DNA from: Sphingopyxis flava
GTDB taxonomy: Bacteria; Pseudomonadota; Alphaproteobacteria; Sphingomonadales; Sphingomonadaceae
Reading direction: 5' to 3'
DNA: 64,000 nucleotides
Assembly: GCF_900168005.1 (NCBI RefSeq)
Contig: NZ_FUYP01000005.1
Location: 124,001-188,000, forward strand
Both the position numbers and the translations under genes were made by a program. Numbering within the stretch: position 1 is the first letter of the stretch; every line of letters begins with the position of its first letter. Shown one piece after another: positions 40,172 through 50,365 of the stretch. The notes below the pieces were generated by a model, which made no database searches, was not told the DNA's origin, and worked only from the letters and a program-made list of their open reading frames with translations.

Positions 40172-41236
40172 GTGGCAATTTCCGAACAGCGCTGGCCGAT
40201 GGCAGCCGACCTCTATGGAGAGTTGCAGCTCGAGACGGCGCACCCTGCCACGCGGCGTTGGCGCGACTATCTGCCCGGCGGGCTCGTCACCGCGATTGCT
40301 GCGCTTGCCGCCGCATGGCTCGCCGATCATTATGCCGTGCCAATCGTCCTGATGGGCCTTCTCATAGGCCTTGCACTCTCCTTCCTGTCGCAGGATCGTC
40401 GTACGCACGCGGGGCTCGATCTGATGTCGCAGACCGCGCTGCGCGTCGGCATCGTCCTTGTCGGCGCGAGGATTACCGCCTTGCAGCTCTCCGAGCTCGG
40501 CCCGCGCCCCTTCGCATTGCTCCTCCTCATCATGCTCGCCGTCATTGTGACCACCGTCGTGAGCGCACGATGGTTCCACCAGGACCGCCACGCCGCGCTG
40601 CTCGCTGGCGGAGCGACCGCGATCTGCGGTGCCTCGGCCGCACTTGCCCTCTATTCGCTGGTCGGGGACAAGCGCGTCGATCAGGCGCGCTTCACACTGA
40701 CTCTTGTCGGCATCACGGTCGCGAGCGCGCTCGCGATGACGCTTTACCCCGTGCTCGCGGCGCAGTTCGGCCTTTCCGACACACAGGCAGGCTTCCTGAT
40801 CGGCGCATCGATCCACGACGTCGCGCAAGCAATCGGCGGCGGCTTCTCTTTCTCGCAGCAGGCTGGAGAGGTTGCGACGATCGTCAAGCTCACGCGCGTC
40901 GCGCTGCTGGCGCCGATGCTGATGCTCGTCGGTCTCTGGCTCGGCCGCAGCGGCGTTACGGCCACAGCCAAAGCGCGCATTCCGCTGCGTCTGCCCTGGT
41001 TCATCCTCGGCTTCCTCGCGCTTGCCGCTTTCAATTCGCTCATGCCCCTCCCCGGGCCACTGCGGGACGGGGCCGCGACCATGGCGCACGCCCTGCTGCT
41101 CCTCGCAATCGTCGCCACAGCGATGAAGGCGCGGCTGCATCTGCTTCTTGATCAAGGCTGGCGCAGCTTCGCGCCAATCATCACCGCGACGGTGACCAGC
41201 TTTGCGCTGTCCCTCGCTGCCGCATTGAGCCTGTGA
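40172..41236 (+). CDS. YeiH-family putative sulfate/anion exporter (UPF0324)
   Basis: This 354-residue membrane protein has about ten hydrophobic segments. Family blocks are YAVPIVLMGLLIGLALSFLS, TALRVGIVLVGARITALQLS, the signature AGGATAICGASAALALYSLV (about residues 147-166), and FLIGASIHDVAQAIGGGFSF. I use the GTG at 40172, with GGGGGA six bases upstream; the ATG at 40199 is possible. No LysR gene is adjacent, unlike E. coli yeiH. The transported substrate is uncertain. Confidence 0.85.
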   Translation: MAISEQRWPMAADLYGELQLETAHPATRRWRDYLPGGLVTAIAALAAAWLADHYAVPIVLMGLLIGLALSFLSQDRRTHAGLDLMSQTALRVGIVLVGARITALQLSELGPRPFALLLLIMLAVIVTTVVSARWFHQDRHAALLAGGATAICGASAALALYSLVGDKRVDQARFTLTLVGITVASALAMTLYPVLAAQFGLSDTQAGFLIGASIHDVAQAIGGGFSFSQQAGEVATIVKLTRVALLAPMLMLVGLWLGRSGVTATAKARIPLRLPWFILGFLALAAFNSLMPLPGPLRDGAATMAHALLLLAIVATAMKARLHLLLDQGWRSFAPIITATVTSFALSLAAALSL

Positions 41237-41267
41237 CGCCGTGACGTCACGATAACGCCGCGAATGT

Positions 41268-42092
41268 TCAGCCTTTTGGCAGCGCCCAGCTCACCGTCAG
41301 CTGGGTCGCTCGGCGGGGGATATCGAGCTTGGCTTCGCTGAAATTGACTTTCTCGTTTGGCGGCAATGTCCGCACGGGCGGCTTGATCGTCCAGCTATAG
41401 ACGATCGTCCCCTGCGCGTCGCGCAGCTCAGCAAGGATTGGCGGTACGCGCTGCTCGCGGTCGGTCGGGTTGATGATCACCCCCGACGCTGCGAAATAGA
41501 TGGTGCCGTCGGCGAGTTCGCGATGGTCCTGATTGGGGGGAAGCTCAATGACAAGGTCGGGCTCATCGATCGCGCCGGGCAGCCCGAGCCCCTGCGCCCA
41601 GCTCGGCAAACCGAAGTAGAGGAGCGCACCCGTCGCGCTGACCATCAGCACAGCCGCGCTCGCGGCGATCATCGTCCATCGTTTGGCCGGGTTGCGGCGC
41701 GGCCGGCGAAAGGGCAGCGGTTCGTCGGAAGGAAAGGCGGGCGCCGGCCTCGACGCCGGTTCCGCCGCTGCGGCGAAGGCTTCAGGCGGAGGGGGCGGCG
41801 AGGCGACGACCTCGTCGATGGCCTCTGCAGCGGGCGGCATCGGAGGCGGTGCGACCGGCGCCGGCGACGGCCCGTCATCCGTTCCTCGCACCGGATCGGG
41901 GCTTGGTGACGGGGAGCGGGCAGCGTCCGCGTCTTGCGCGCGTGGACCGGGCGAAACGGCCGGAGCGGCTGCTGCAGGCTCCTGGAACCAGCTGTGGCGG
42001 CAATTGGCACAGCGTACGGTGCGGCCATTGGGTCCAATCGCCGTATCGGGCACAACATAGCGGGTATGGCAGGACGGACAGGCGAGGATCAT
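41268..42092 (-). CDS. Zinc-ribbon membrane protein (MJ0042-type finger, DUF3426-like)
   Basis: The 274-residue protein begins with a zinc ribbon of two CxxC pairs ([12 protein letters not shown] then CANCRHSW, residues 4-32). A long Pro/Ala-rich linker follows, then a membrane segment ([20 protein letters not shown] about residues 150-170) and a beta-rich C-terminal domain ending in [14 protein letters not shown] before the ATG fixes the start. Such proteins are common in alphaproteobacteria beside ftsE but their function is unknown. It diverges from ftsE. Confidence 0.85.
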   Translation of the reverse strand: MILACPSCHTRYVVPDTAIGPNGRTVRCANCRHSWFQEPAAAAPAVSPGPRAQDADAARSPSPSPDPVRGTDDGPSPAPVAPPPMPPAAEAIDEVVASPPPPPEAFAAAAEPASRPAPAFPSDEPLPFRRPRRNPAKRWTMIAASAAVLMVSATGALLYFGLPSWAQGLGLPGAIDEPDLVIELPPNQDHRELADGTIYFAASGVIINPTDREQRVPPILAELRDAQGTIVYSWTIKPPVRTLPPNEKVNFSEAKLDIPRRATQLTVSWALPKG

Positions 42093-42260
42093 GACCTCCT
42101 CTAAACACGCTGCGCCCCGCGCTGGCAAGCGCCGCGTCACTCTCCCGCGGGCGGATAGGCGCTTGTCCTCGCTGAAGAGCCGTGTAACAGCCAAGGACAT
42201 GAGCGTGGAGGCTCCCCTGTATTTCCGGCCAGCAGCGCGTCGCTGCATGTGGTTGACGCC

Positions 42261-42989
42261 ATGACGGACGCAGCAGCTCCCCGTCCGGGCGGGCCGATGG
42301 TCGAGTTCGACAGCGTCGGCCTGCGCTACGGCCCCGATGCCGAGATTCTGTCCGACATCAGCTTCAACCTGCAGCCGGGAAGCTTCTACTTTCTCACAGG
42401 GCCGTCAGGTGCAGGGAAAACGTCGCTCCTCAAGATGCTCTATCTGGCGCAGCGGCCGAGCCGCGGGATCGTGCGGCTGTTCGGCGAAGACCTCGTCTCC
42501 ATGCCGCGTCACCGCCTCCCCGGATTTCGGCGGCGCATCGGCGTCGTCTTTCAGGATTTCCGTCTGATCCCCCACCTGTCGGCGCGCGACAATATCGCGC
42601 TGCCGCTGCGCATCGCCGGGGTGAGCGAAGAGGATCTCGCCGGCCCGGTCGGCGAGATGCTGAGCTGGATCGGGCTCAGCGAGCGGGCCGAGGCGCGCCC
42701 CGCGACGCTATCGGGCGGCGAGCAGCAGCGCGTCGCAATCGCCCGCGCGGTGATCGCGCGCCCCCAATTGCTCGTGGCCGACGAGCCTACGGGTAACGTG
42801 GACCCTGATATGGCAATGCGACTTTTGGGACTGTTCGAGGCCCTCAACCGACTTGGCACTACCGTCGTCGTCGCAACGCACGACATCCACCTGATCAGCC
42901 GTATCGACAATGCGCAGATGATGCGGCTCGAAAAGGGGCGGCTCGCTGATCCGACTGGCGCGCTGCGCTATCCGCCAAATCGGGCGTGA
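42261..42989 (+). CDS. ftsE: Cell-division ABC transporter ATPase FtsE
   Basis: FtsE is the ATPase of the FtsEX complex, which controls peptidoglycan hydrolases at the septum. The protein has Walker [10 protein letters not shown], the ABC signature [16 protein letters not shown] and Walker [18 protein letters not shown]. From the ATG at 42261 it has 242 residues; a later ATG at 42297 gives a form nearer the E. coli length (222). It is four bases before ftsX. Confidence 0.95.
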   Translation: MTDAAAPRPGGPMVEFDSVGLRYGPDAEILSDISFNLQPGSFYFLTGPSGAGKTSLLKMLYLAQRPSRGIVRLFGEDLVSMPRHRLPGFRRRIGVVFQDFRLIPHLSARDNIALPLRIAGVSEEDLAGPVGEMLSWIGLSERAEARPATLSGGEQQRVAIARAVIARPQLLVADEPTGNVDPDMAMRLLGLFEALNRLGTTVVVATHDIHLISRIDNAQMMRLEKGRLADPTGALRYPPNRA

Positions 42990-42993
42990 CGTC

Positions 42994-43899
42994 ATGATCA
43001 TCCCGCGCGTTCCAATCCAGCACCGCCGCCTGCTCCCAGACCGCCGCCTGTCAGGACCGACCCCGTGGGTCATCGCGATCCTGATGATGCTGACGCTGCT
43101 CGCAGCTGCGGCCGGCATCGGGCTTGCCCGTTCGGCCAATGCGATCGGCGACGCGATCGCGGGGCGGGTAACGGTGCAGATCGTCACCCCCAATCCGGTC
43201 ACCCGCGCCGAGCAGGCCTTGGCGCTGCGTCGCGCCGCCGCCACCGAGCCCTACGTTCGCGCCGCACGGGCAGTCGAGCCGGCCGAACTGCTTGCAACGC
43301 TTGGCCAATGGTTTGGCGGCGAGAATGGCGACGACCCCGTGCTCAAGTCGTTGCCCCTGCCCGCCCTGGTCGACGTCGATTTCGTGGGCGGCGAGCGTGC
43401 CCGACAGCTTGAGCAGTTGCGCGCGCTGGTCGCCGAGATCGCGCCAGGCGCCCGGATCATTCCGCACGCCGAGTGGCTAGGCCCGGTCGCGCGGCTAATC
43501 CGTTCGCTCGCCTGGGTCGCGGGCGCGCTGGTGGTACTGATGGTTCTTGCCAGCGCGGCAGTGGTCATCATGACCGCGCGCGCGGCGCTCGGCACCCACT
43601 ATGCAACGATTGAGATGTTGCACCTGATCGGCGCAACCGACCGTCAGATCGCGCGACTTTTCCAGCGCCGCATCGCGATCGACACCGCCTATGGCATCGC
43701 GCTCGGCACTGCGGTTGCAGCAGCGATATTGCTGCTCATCGGCTGGCAATGGGCGAGGGTGACCGCGGGGCTTGCCGCCACCGCGTCCCTGGGCGCCACA
43801 GGCTGGGCGCTCTTGCTGGCGCTGCCGCTATTGGCTATCGCGCTGGCTGCTTTGACGGCGCGCCAGACGCTGCTCGCCGCGCTCAAGAAGATTTTATGA
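42994..43899 (+). CDS. ftsX: Cell-division ABC transporter permease FtsX
   Basis: FtsX is the membrane partner of FtsE. The 301-residue protein has an N-terminal membrane segment (WVIAILMMLTLLAAAAGIGL), a periplasmic domain of about 120 residues, and three C-terminal segments with the FtsX motif (GTHYATIEMLHLIGATDRQI). The last codons overlap the next gene (ATGA). Confidence 0.94.
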   Translation: MIIPRVPIQHRRLLPDRRLSGPTPWVIAILMMLTLLAAAAGIGLARSANAIGDAIAGRVTVQIVTPNPVTRAEQALALRRAAATEPYVRAARAVEPAELLATLGQWFGGENGDDPVLKSLPLPALVDVDFVGGERARQLEQLRALVAEIAPGARIIPHAEWLGPVARLIRSLAWVAGALVVLMVLASAAVVIMTARAALGTHYATIEMLHLIGATDRQIARLFQRRIAIDTAYGIALGTAVAAAILLLIGWQWARVTAGLAATASLGATGWALLLALPLLAIALAALTARQTLLAALKKIL

Positions 43900-44426
43900 T
43901 CAAGCGCCTGATTTCCCTCCTCTTCCTGGTCTGGGTGCTCGGCTTCGCCTGGTTCGCGCTGCTGCCGCCGATGCCGGCGCCGCCGCAGACGACCGATGCG
44001 ATTGTCGTGCTGACCGGCGGACCTGGGCGGATCGACCGCGCACTCGAGCTTCTGGAGAAGGGACAGGCGAAGCGGCTCTTGATCAGCGGTGTCGCCCGCG
44101 AGGTGAAGCCGCGCGAACTCGCCGCGGAATATGAACGGCCGCAAAAGCTGTTCGATTGCTGCATCGCGCTCGGCTTTGAGGCCGAGGATACGCGCTCGAA
44201 CGCAACCGAGGTCGCAAGCTGGGTTGCGCGGCGCAACTACAGGACGGTACGCCTGGTGACCACCGACTGGCACATGCGCCGCGCCGAATATGAGATCGGC
44301 CGCGCGGTGGGCGATACGGTGACGATTATCCCCGACGCGGTACGCAGCCGTCCGACCTTCTCGACGCTGTTCCGCGAATATCACAAATATCTGGCGGGAC
44401 TGGCGGGCGGCCTCCTCGGGCTGTAA
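43896..44426 (+). CDS. YdcF/SanA-type DUF218 envelope protein
   Basis: The 176-residue protein has an N-terminal membrane anchor (LISLLFLVWVLGFAWFALL) and a DUF218 domain with the family motifs DAIVVLTGGPGRIDRALELL, SNATEVASWV and VTTDWHMRRAEYEI. DUF218 proteins act in envelope biogenesis in enteric bacteria (ElyC, SanA); the reaction is not settled. The ATG overlaps the ftsX stop, so it is in the ftsEX operon. Confidence 0.88.
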   Translation: MIKRLISLLFLVWVLGFAWFALLPPMPAPPQTTDAIVVLTGGPGRIDRALELLEKGQAKRLLISGVAREVKPRELAAEYERPQKLFDCCIALGFEAEDTRSNATEVASWVARRNYRTVRLVTTDWHMRRAEYEIGRAVGDTVTIIPDAVRSRPTFSTLFREYHKYLAGLAGGLLGL

Positions 44427-44435
44427 GCCCCGCCC

Positions 44436-45164
44436 GTGAACTATACTATCGCCCTTCTCCGCTCGATCCTGTTCTGGCTCGCCTTCGTCCTCGCCAGTAC
44501 CATCTGCTCGATCGGCGCGGTCGTCGCGCTGCCGATATCGCATCACGCGACGCGTGCATTCGTGCGCGGTTGGGCCGCTTTCCATCGGCTGATATGCCGG
44601 GGTATCCTCGGGCACCGGATCAATGTCGAAGGCGCGATGCCTGACACACCCGTCCTCTATGTCTTCAAGCATGAGGGGGCGTTCGAAACAATCGAACAGC
44701 CCTTGCTGTTCCGCTGGCCCGCGGTCTTCGCAAAAGAGGAGCTCTTCTCGATACCGGTCTGGGGACAAGCGGCGCGCTTCTACGGCCTCATCCCGGTCGA
44801 CCGCGACGGCGGGGGCAAGGCGATGCGCGCGATGCTCTCCGCCGCAAAGGCAGCGCTCGACGCGGGCCGCCCGCTCGTGCTCTTCGCGGAAGGCACGCGC
44901 GTCCCGCATGGGCTCGCGCCGCCGCTCCGCGCCGGCTTTGCCGGTATGTACCGCTTGCTCGGCGTGCCCGTGATCCCGGTCGCGGTGAACAGCGGGATCG
45001 CCTACCCGCCCCACCGCTGGGTCAAATGGCCCGGCACGATCACCTACAAGATCGGCGAAACGATCCCTGCGGGTCTTCCTCGCGAAGAGGCCGAGGCGCG
45101 CGTCTGGCGCGCGATCAATGCGCTCAATCCGCCCGAGGCGCTGGAGCAGCCAGCCTCATCATAA
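44436..45164 (+). CDS. plsC: 1-acyl-sn-glycerol-3-phosphate acyltransferase (PlsC family)
   Basis: PlsC makes phosphatidic acid from lysophosphatidic acid. The 242-residue protein has an N-terminal membrane segment and the acyltransferase motifs: H-x4-E in FKHEGAFETIEQ (the HQSAWE-type form seen in alphaproteobacteria), GLIPVDRDGGGKAMRAML, and LFAEGTRVPHG, where the usual FPEGTR proline is alanine. The start is a GTG ten bases after the DUF218 gene. An intrinsic terminator follows. Confidence 0.9.
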   Translation: MNYTIALLRSILFWLAFVLASTICSIGAVVALPISHHATRAFVRGWAAFHRLICRGILGHRINVEGAMPDTPVLYVFKHEGAFETIEQPLLFRWPAVFAKEELFSIPVWGQAARFYGLIPVDRDGGGKAMRAMLSAAKAALDAGRPLVLFAEGTRVPHGLAPPLRAGFAGMYRLLGVPVIPVAVNSGIAYPPHRWVKWPGTITYKIGETIPAGLPREEAEARVWRAINALNPPEALEQPASS

Positions 45165-45205
45165 CTCCGTTCGCGTTGAAAAGGCGGGAAGCCCGCACGG
45201 TTCCC

Positions 45206-45235
45206 GGCGCCCTCTGCTCGGCGGGCGCCTTTTTT
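45206..45235 (+). terminator. Intrinsic terminator after plsC
   Basis: GGCGCCC-N10-GGGCGCC forms a 7-bp GC stem followed by TTTTTT. It closes the ftsE-ftsX-DUF218-plsC unit. Confidence 0.9.
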
Positions 45236-45243
45236 GTTTCGTC

Positions 45244-46146
45244 CTAATGCTTCCGGCCGAAGTCGGGCGCCGGATCATCCTGACCTTCGGCGATGATGGA
45301 GCGACGGATCGCACGGGTCCGCGTAAACCACGCCTCAAGCTTGTCGCCGTCGCCGCGGCGGATGGCCTGCTGGAGCACCGTTAGATCTTCGTTGAAGCGC
45401 TGCAGCGTTGCAAGCACCGCGTCCTTATTCGCGAGGAAGACGTCGCGCCACATCACAGGGTCACTCGCCGCGATGCGCGTGAAATCGCGAAAGCCCCCCG
45501 CGGAATATTTGATCACTTCGCTCTCGGTCACTTCCTCAAGTTCGCTTGCGGTGCCGACGATCGTATAGGCGATCAGGTGCGGCAAATGGCTCGTCACCGC
45601 AAGCACCATGTCGTGATGCTCGGCGTCCATCGTGTCGACGGTCGCGCCGAGCGCTTGCCAGAAGCCGGTCAGCGCGGTGACAGCATCCCCCGGCGCATCG
45701 GGGGCGGGAGTGATAATGCACCAGCGCCCTTCGAACAGCGTCGCAAAGCCCGCGGCCGGACCGCTGTTCTCGGTCCCCGCCACCGGGTGCGCCGGGATGA
45801 CGAGGTGACCGGGCAGCGCCGCGCGCAGCGCCGCGCCCACTCCGGCCTTCGAAGAGCCGACGTCAGAGATGATCGTGTGCTGCGCAAGCCCCGGCGCCAT
45901 GGCGCGTGCCGCATCGGCCATACCGCCGACAGGCACGGCCAGAATAACAAGGTCCGCGTCCCTCACCGCATCTGCTGCATCGTCTGCTAGGCGGTCACAA
46001 AAGCCGAGCAAGCGCGCCTCGTCCCGCACGTCGGCGCTGACATCGTAGCCGGTCACTGCCACGTCCGGCAACCGAGCCTTGACCGCGCGTGCGATCGAGG
46101 AGCCGATCAGCCCGAGCCCGATGACCGCAAGACGTTCGATCGCCAT
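45244..46146 (-). CDS. tyrA: Prephenate/arogenate dehydrogenase
   Basis: This NAD(P)-dependent enzyme makes the tyrosine precursor. The 300-residue protein has the Rossmann motif VIGLGLIGSSIARAVK at about residues 8-23, the active-site region HPVAGTENSGPAA, and the histidine of the family in VTSHLPHLIAYTIV. There is no chorismate-mutase or ACT domain. Whether it prefers prephenate or arogenate cannot be told. It is nine bases downstream of hisC, and co-transcription with hisC is typical of alphaproteobacteria. Confidence 0.92.
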   Translation of the reverse strand: MAIERLAVIGLGLIGSSIARAVKARLPDVAVTGYDVSADVRDEARLLGFCDRLADDAADAVRDADLVILAVPVGGMADAARAMAPGLAQHTIISDVGSSKAGVGAALRAALPGHLVIPAHPVAGTENSGPAAGFATLFEGRWCIITPAPDAPGDAVTALTGFWQALGATVDTMDAEHHDMVLAVTSHLPHLIAYTIVGTASELEEVTESEVIKYSAGGFRDFTRIAASDPVMWRDVFLANKDAVLATLQRFNEDLTVLQQAIRRGDGDKLEAWFTRTRAIRRSIIAEGQDDPAPDFGRKH

Positions 46147-46154
46147 CGCCGCAG

Positions 46155-47270
46155 TCAGCCCGCAAGCGCGGCGCGGATCGCCGCGGCCAGCCCCCGCGTC
46201 TCTTCCTCGGTGCCGATCGTCATGCGCAGCGCATGCGGCAGCCCCTGCCCCGGCAGCCAGCGAACGATATAGCCGGCGTCCATCAAGCGGTTATACACCG
46301 TCTCGGCGCTCACGCTGCCCTCGAAGAGCACAAGCAGGAAATTTGTCGCCGACGGCACAACGCGCAGGCCGTGATTCCCCAGCCCCTCGATCTCCCGCGC
46401 AAGCCAGGCGCGCCAGCTGGCATTATGCTCGCGGCTGCGGGTTACAAAATCGTCATCGCCGAGCGCTGCAACCGCCGCAGCCTGTCCGGCGCGCGTGACG
46501 TTGAAGGGCAGGCGTATGCGGTGCAGTGCCGAAATCACATCCGAAGCGGCATAGCCCCACCCGATCCGCTCGGCGGCGAGACCGTGAATCTTCGAAAATG
46601 TCCGGGTGACGAAGACATTCGGCTCGGTCTTTGCCAGTTCAAGACCGCCGTCATCTTCGTCGGGCGCCAGATATTCCGCATAGGCCTGATCGATCACGAA
46701 CAGCACATCCTTGGGCAAGCCTGCATGAAGCCGCGTCACCTCCTCGCGCGTCGCGAGCGTCCCGGTCGGGTTGTTCGGATTGGCAAGATAGACGACGCGC
46801 GTCTTGTCGGTCACCGCGGCGAGCAGCGCGTCGACGTCGGTCGCATAGTCTCGATCGTCGGCCTCTACGGGCGTTGCGCCGACCCGCCGGGCCGCGATCT
46901 CGTACACCGCAAAGCCATAGCGAACATAGAGAATCTCGTCGCCCGCGCCCGCGTAGGTTCCGGCGGCAAGGTGCAGCAGTTCGTCCGACCCGTTGCCGCA
47001 GATGACGCGCGCCGGATCGAGCCCGAACCTGGCGGCAATCGCCTCGCGCAAAAGGTTGGATCCCGGGTCGGGATAGCGCGATAATGCGTCGGCGGCGTCC
47101 TGCGCTGCGGTGAAGGCTGCGCGCGCCGCATCGCTGGTGCCGAGCGGGTTTTCGTTTGCGCTGAGCTTGATCAACGCCCGCCCGTCGGCGCCCGCGGACT
47201 TGCCAGGAACATAGGGGGCGATGCCGCTGATCCACGGCTTCGGTGTCAGGGTCGGGGTCACGTTGGTCAT
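46155..47270 (-). CDS. hisC: Histidinol-phosphate aminotransferase (also likely aromatic transaminase)
   Basis: This PLP enzyme converts imidazole-acetol phosphate to histidinol phosphate. The 371-residue protein has the fold type I pattern: [16 protein letters not shown] near the N-terminus, [18 protein letters not shown] in the middle, and the PLP lysine in [20 protein letters not shown]. The start ATG at 47270 is divergent from metX by 79 bases. Because it is paired with tyrA, it may also act in tyrosine or phenylalanine synthesis; that is inference. Confidence 0.93.
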   Translation of the reverse strand: MTNVTPTLTPKPWISGIAPYVPGKSAGADGRALIKLSANENPLGTSDAARAAFTAAQDAADALSRYPDPGSNLLREAIAARFGLDPARVICGNGSDELLHLAAGTYAGAGDEILYVRYGFAVYEIAARRVGATPVEADDRDYATDVDALLAAVTDKTRVVYLANPNNPTGTLATREEVTRLHAGLPKDVLFVIDQAYAEYLAPDEDDGGLELAKTEPNVFVTRTFSKIHGLAAERIGWGYAASDVISALHRIRLPFNVTRAGQAAAVAALGDDDFVTRSREHNASWRAWLAREIEGLGNHGLRVVPSATNFLLVLFEGSVSAETVYNRLMDAGYIVRWLPGQGLPHALRMTIGTEEETRGLAAAIRAALAG

Positions 47271-47349
47271 GCCGCGCCGTTTAGCGGCTGCATCGCCCGA
47301 GTCCAGCACGTTGACAGCGCCCCACTGCGCGCTTAGCCCCGCGCGAGCG

Positions 47350-48474
47350 ATGGCGAGCCTGCTTCACCAGATCCAGCATCACAGCGTGACGATCAGCGCA
47401 CCGCTGGCGCTCGACGGTGGCCAATCGCTGCCCTCTGTAACGATTGCCTATCAAAGTTACGGCGCGCTCGCGTCCGACAAATCGAACGCAGTGCTGGTGT
47501 GCCATGCGCTCACCGGCGATCAGTATGTCGCGGGCAATCATCCCGCGACCGGCAAGCCCGGCTGGTGGGCGCGCATGGTTGGGCCGGGAAAGCCCATCGA
47601 CACGGACCGCTTTTTCGTAATCTGCGCCAATGTGCTCGGCAGTTGTATGGGGTCGAGCGGCCCGGCAAGCCCTGACGCTCTGACCGGAGCGCCGCTCGGC
47701 ATGACCTTTCCGGTAATCACGATCGGCGACATGGTGCGTGCGCAGGCGATGCTGCTCGACCATCTCGGTATCGCGCGGCTTCATGCCGTCATCGGCGGTT
47801 CGATGGGCGGAATGCAGACGCTTGCCTGGGCGTCGGCCTATCCCGAACGGCTTGCCTCGGCGATCGTTATCGCCAGCGCAGCGCGACATTCAGCGCAGAA
47901 TATCGCGTTTCACGAGGTAGGACGGCAGGCCATCATGGCCGATCCCGACTGGCAGGACGGCCAATATTATGGCGGCGCGCGCGGGCCGACGAAGGGCCTT
48001 GCTGTCGCGCGGATGGCAGCGCACATCACCTATTTGTCCGAAGCGGGACTGACCGAGAAGTTCGGCCGCCGCCTGCAGGCGCGCGATGCGAAAAGCTTCG
48101 GCTTCGACGCGGATTTCCAGATCGAATCCTACCTCAGGCACCAAGGGCTCGCCTTTACCGACCGCTTCGACGCCAACGCCTATCTCTACATCACCCGCGC
48201 GATGGATTATTTCGACCTCGCGGAGGCGCATGATGGCCAGCTGGCGAACGCCTTTGCGCGCGCGAAAGATGTGCGCTTCACGCTCGTCAGCTTCGACACC
48301 GACTGGCTCTACCCGACCGCCGAATCGCGCCGCATCGTCCAGGCGCTGCAAAGCGTCGGCGCGGCGGCGAGCTTCGTTGAGTTGTCGGCGCCCTTCGGCC
48401 ATGACAGCTTCCTTCTCGAGGTTCCCGCGCTCGACTCGATTGTGGCGGGGTCTCTTGCGGCGAGCCTCGCATGA
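47350..48474 (+). CDS. metX: Homoserine O-acyltransferase MetX
   Basis: MetX activates homoserine for methionine synthesis. The 374-residue alpha/beta hydrolase has the nucleophile elbow [10 protein letters not shown] (serine about residue 151), plus [17 protein letters not shown] and the C-terminal histidine in [11 protein letters not shown]. It begins with [15 protein letters not shown]; longer in-frame sequence upstream overlaps hisC. I looked for a SAM riboswitch in the 79-base leader and did not see one. Confidence 0.94.
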   Translation: MASLLHQIQHHSVTISAPLALDGGQSLPSVTIAYQSYGALASDKSNAVLVCHALTGDQYVAGNHPATGKPGWWARMVGPGKPIDTDRFFVICANVLGSCMGSSGPASPDALTGAPLGMTFPVITIGDMVRAQAMLLDHLGIARLHAVIGGSMGGMQTLAWASAYPERLASAIVIASAARHSAQNIAFHEVGRQAIMADPDWQDGQYYGGARGPTKGLAVARMAAHITYLSEAGLTEKFGRRLQARDAKSFGFDADFQIESYLRHQGLAFTDRFDANAYLYITRAMDYFDLAEAHDGQLANAFARAKDVRFTLVSFDTDWLYPTAESRRIVQALQSVGAAASFVELSAPFGHDSFLLEVPALDSIVAGSLAASLA

Positions 48475-48908
48475 CCGACAGCTGGCACCTGTCCTTCGAA
48501 GCTGCGGACATGCAGGTTGATGCAATCCATGCCTTTCTGGCGCAAAGCTATTGGGCCGAGAATATCAGCCGCGCGACCGTCGAACGTGCCATCGCCGGTT
48601 CGCTCTGCGTCGGGGCCTTTGCACCGGCGGGCGGGCAGATCGGTTTTGCCCGCGTCATCACCGACCGGGCGACTTTCGCTTATCTCGCCGATGTCTATGT
48701 GCTCGAGACGCATCGCGGGCGCGGTCTCGCGGCGCACATGGTGACAGCGCTCCACGATCACCCCGAACTCCAGGGGTTGCGGCGCTGGATGCTTTCTACC
48801 CGGGACGCTCACTCTCTTTATTCGTCGCTTGGTTGGACGGCTCTTGAGGATAGCAAGCCCTTCATGCAGCGCCATTTCCCCGACGTTTACAAGCGGGCAG
48901 ACCGATGA
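48471..48908 (+). CDS. GNAT-family N-acetyltransferase
   Basis: The 145-residue protein has the GNAT acetyl-CoA-binding motif ([20 protein letters not shown], about residues 74-93) and the C-terminal [20 protein letters not shown]. Its substrate is unknown. It overlaps metX and metW by four bases on each side, which places it inside the metX-metW operon. A role linked to methionine or S-adenosylmethionine is possible but not shown. Confidence 0.9.
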   Translation: MTDSWHLSFEAADMQVDAIHAFLAQSYWAENISRATVERAIAGSLCVGAFAPAGGQIGFARVITDRATFAYLADVYVLETHRGRGLAAHMVTALHDHPELQGLRRWMLSTRDAHSLYSSLGWTALEDSKPFMQRHFPDVYKRADR

Positions 48909-49492
48909 AACTTCGTCCCGACCTTGCCATCATCGCAGACGCGGTCCCCGCAGCGTCGCGCGCGCTCGACGTTGGCTGCGGCGACGGCGAACTCATGGCC
49001 GCGCTCCGCGAAAAGGGCGTCGATGCGCGCGGGCTGGAGATCGATCCCGCCAATGTCACAGCAGCAATCGCGCGCGGCCAGTCCGTCGTTCAAGGCGACG
49101 CCAATCATGACCTCGCCGACTATCCCGACAACGCCTTCGACTATGCGATTCTCTCGCAGACTCTCCAGACAACCGAACGGCCCGATCGCGTTGTGGACCA
49201 ACTGCTGCGCATCGCGCCGCGCGCATTTGTCAGTTTTCCCAATTTTGCGCACTGGCGCGTGCGGCTTGCCTTGCTGTGGAGCGGCCGGATGCCGGTCACC
49301 CGGCTGCTGCCCGTCGCTTGGTACGAAACCCCGAACATCCATCATGTGACGGTGAGCGATTTTCGGGATCTGGTGCGCACCCGCGGCATTGCAGTGGAGC
49401 GCGCCTGGTATCTCTCGGGCGATCGCCCGACGAGCGACGCGGCGGCGAGCTGGCGCGCCGAACACGCGATCTTCTTGATTTCGCGGGGTTGA
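48905..49492 (+). CDS. metW: Methionine biosynthesis protein MetW
   Basis: MetW partners MetX in methionine synthesis. The 195-residue protein has a methyltransferase-like fold with motif I (ALDVGCGDGELMAALREKGV, about residues 21-40), GLEIDPANVTAAIARGQSVV, and the MetW-typical end region (LPVAWYETPNIHHVTVSDFR). It is the last gene of the metX-GNAT-metW operon. Confidence 0.94.
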   Translation: MKLRPDLAIIADAVPAASRALDVGCGDGELMAALREKGVDARGLEIDPANVTAAIARGQSVVQGDANHDLADYPDNAFDYAILSQTLQTTERPDRVVDQLLRIAPRAFVSFPNFAHWRVRLALLWSGRMPVTRLLPVAWYETPNIHHVTVSDFRDLVRTRGIAVERAWYLSGDRPTSDAAASWRAEHAIFLISRG

Positions 49493-49504
49493 TGCCCTCG
49501 CCGT

Positions 49505-50155
49505 CTAGCGATCGCTCGGGCTCAATCCGTTCGCCAGCAGATCATTCGCGATCTGCGCCACCTTACCGATGTCGGCGTCGGCGTCCCACAAGCCGTAGCG
49601 CATGCCCAGGAAAACGTTCATGCCGGCAATAGCCCAGGCGTGAATCTCACCGACGTCGGAGCGGATTTCGCCGCGCGCCGCACCCGCTTCGAGCCGCTGG
49701 CGAATGCGCTCGACGGTCGTTTCATAGTGGCGGCGATAACTCGCATAATCGACGAACTCCGCCTCGTCGATGATCCGGTAAATTTCGCGGTGCTCGCGCA
49801 CGAAGCCCAGAAAGGATTCAAGGCCAATGCGCTCGGCTGCTATTTCGTTGGGCGCGGCCTGGACGATCGGCGTCACATGGTCGCGCAGTTGCTCGCTCAT
49901 ATAGCGAACAAGCGCCTGGAAGATTTCCTCCTTGGAATCGAAATAGGTATAAAAGCTGCCGAGCGCCGTGCCGGCGCGGCGCGTGATTGCGCTGATTGAA
50001 GCGTCGTGAAAGCCGCACTCACCAAATTCGACGGCCGCAGCGTCGAGGAGCTTGCGCAAGGTCCGCCGCCCGCGCTCGGTACGCGGAGTCTTGTCACGGC
50101 TCCCGACATCCCCTGCCGATCGCTCTTCTGCCGCCGCTCTGTCCGGCTGATCCAT
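49505..50155 (-). CDS. TetR-family regulator, divergent from a TonB receptor
   Basis: The 216-residue protein has a TetR HTH after a 35-residue polar N-terminus (LLDAAAVEFGECGFHDASIS, then RRAGTALGSFYTYFDSKEEI, about residues 37-76) and a helical C-terminal ligand domain. I start at the ATG of 50153-50155. It diverges from the TonB receptor at 50366, and a long inverted repeat lies between them, so control of the receptor is likely. Confidence 0.85.
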   Translation of the reverse strand: MDQPDRAAAEERSAGDVGSRDKTPRTERGRRTLRKLLDAAAVEFGECGFHDASISAITRRAGTALGSFYTYFDSKEEIFQALVRYMSEQLRDHVTPIVQAAPNEIAAERIGLESFLGFVREHREIYRIIDEAEFVDYASYRRHYETTVERIRQRLEAGAARGEIRSDVGEIHAWAIAGMNVFLGMRYGLWDADADIGKVAQIANDLLANGLSPSDR

Positions 50156-50230
50156 CGCGCTATTCCCTCTTGCGGCCCCCTGCTTCAATCGTGGCATTTT
50201 CGCACCACTGGCAAGCAAAAAGCGCTGGAG

Positions 50231-50253
50231 CCAAGTTCGAAGTTGAAACTTGG
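50231..50253. promoter_or_regulatory. Candidate operator between TetR and TonB-receptor genes
   Basis: CCAAGTT-N9-AACTTGG is a perfect 7-bp inverted repeat in the divergent gap. It differs from the TTATCA-N4-TGATAA site of the other TetR/receptor pair. Confidence 0.5.
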
Positions 50254-50365
50254 TTCACCTTTCATTATTGACGCTGCCGCGGCTTGGCAAGACCGGGCTC
50301 GCGAAAAGATGGTGCCAGCAATGGCAAATGGGGTGGCGAAGGGTCACCCGTGACTTGGGAGATTC

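Noticed and set aside
47271-47349. SAM riboswitch before metX
   Set aside because: The 79-base gap shows no recognisable SAM-II pattern, and it also has to carry the hisC promoter region.
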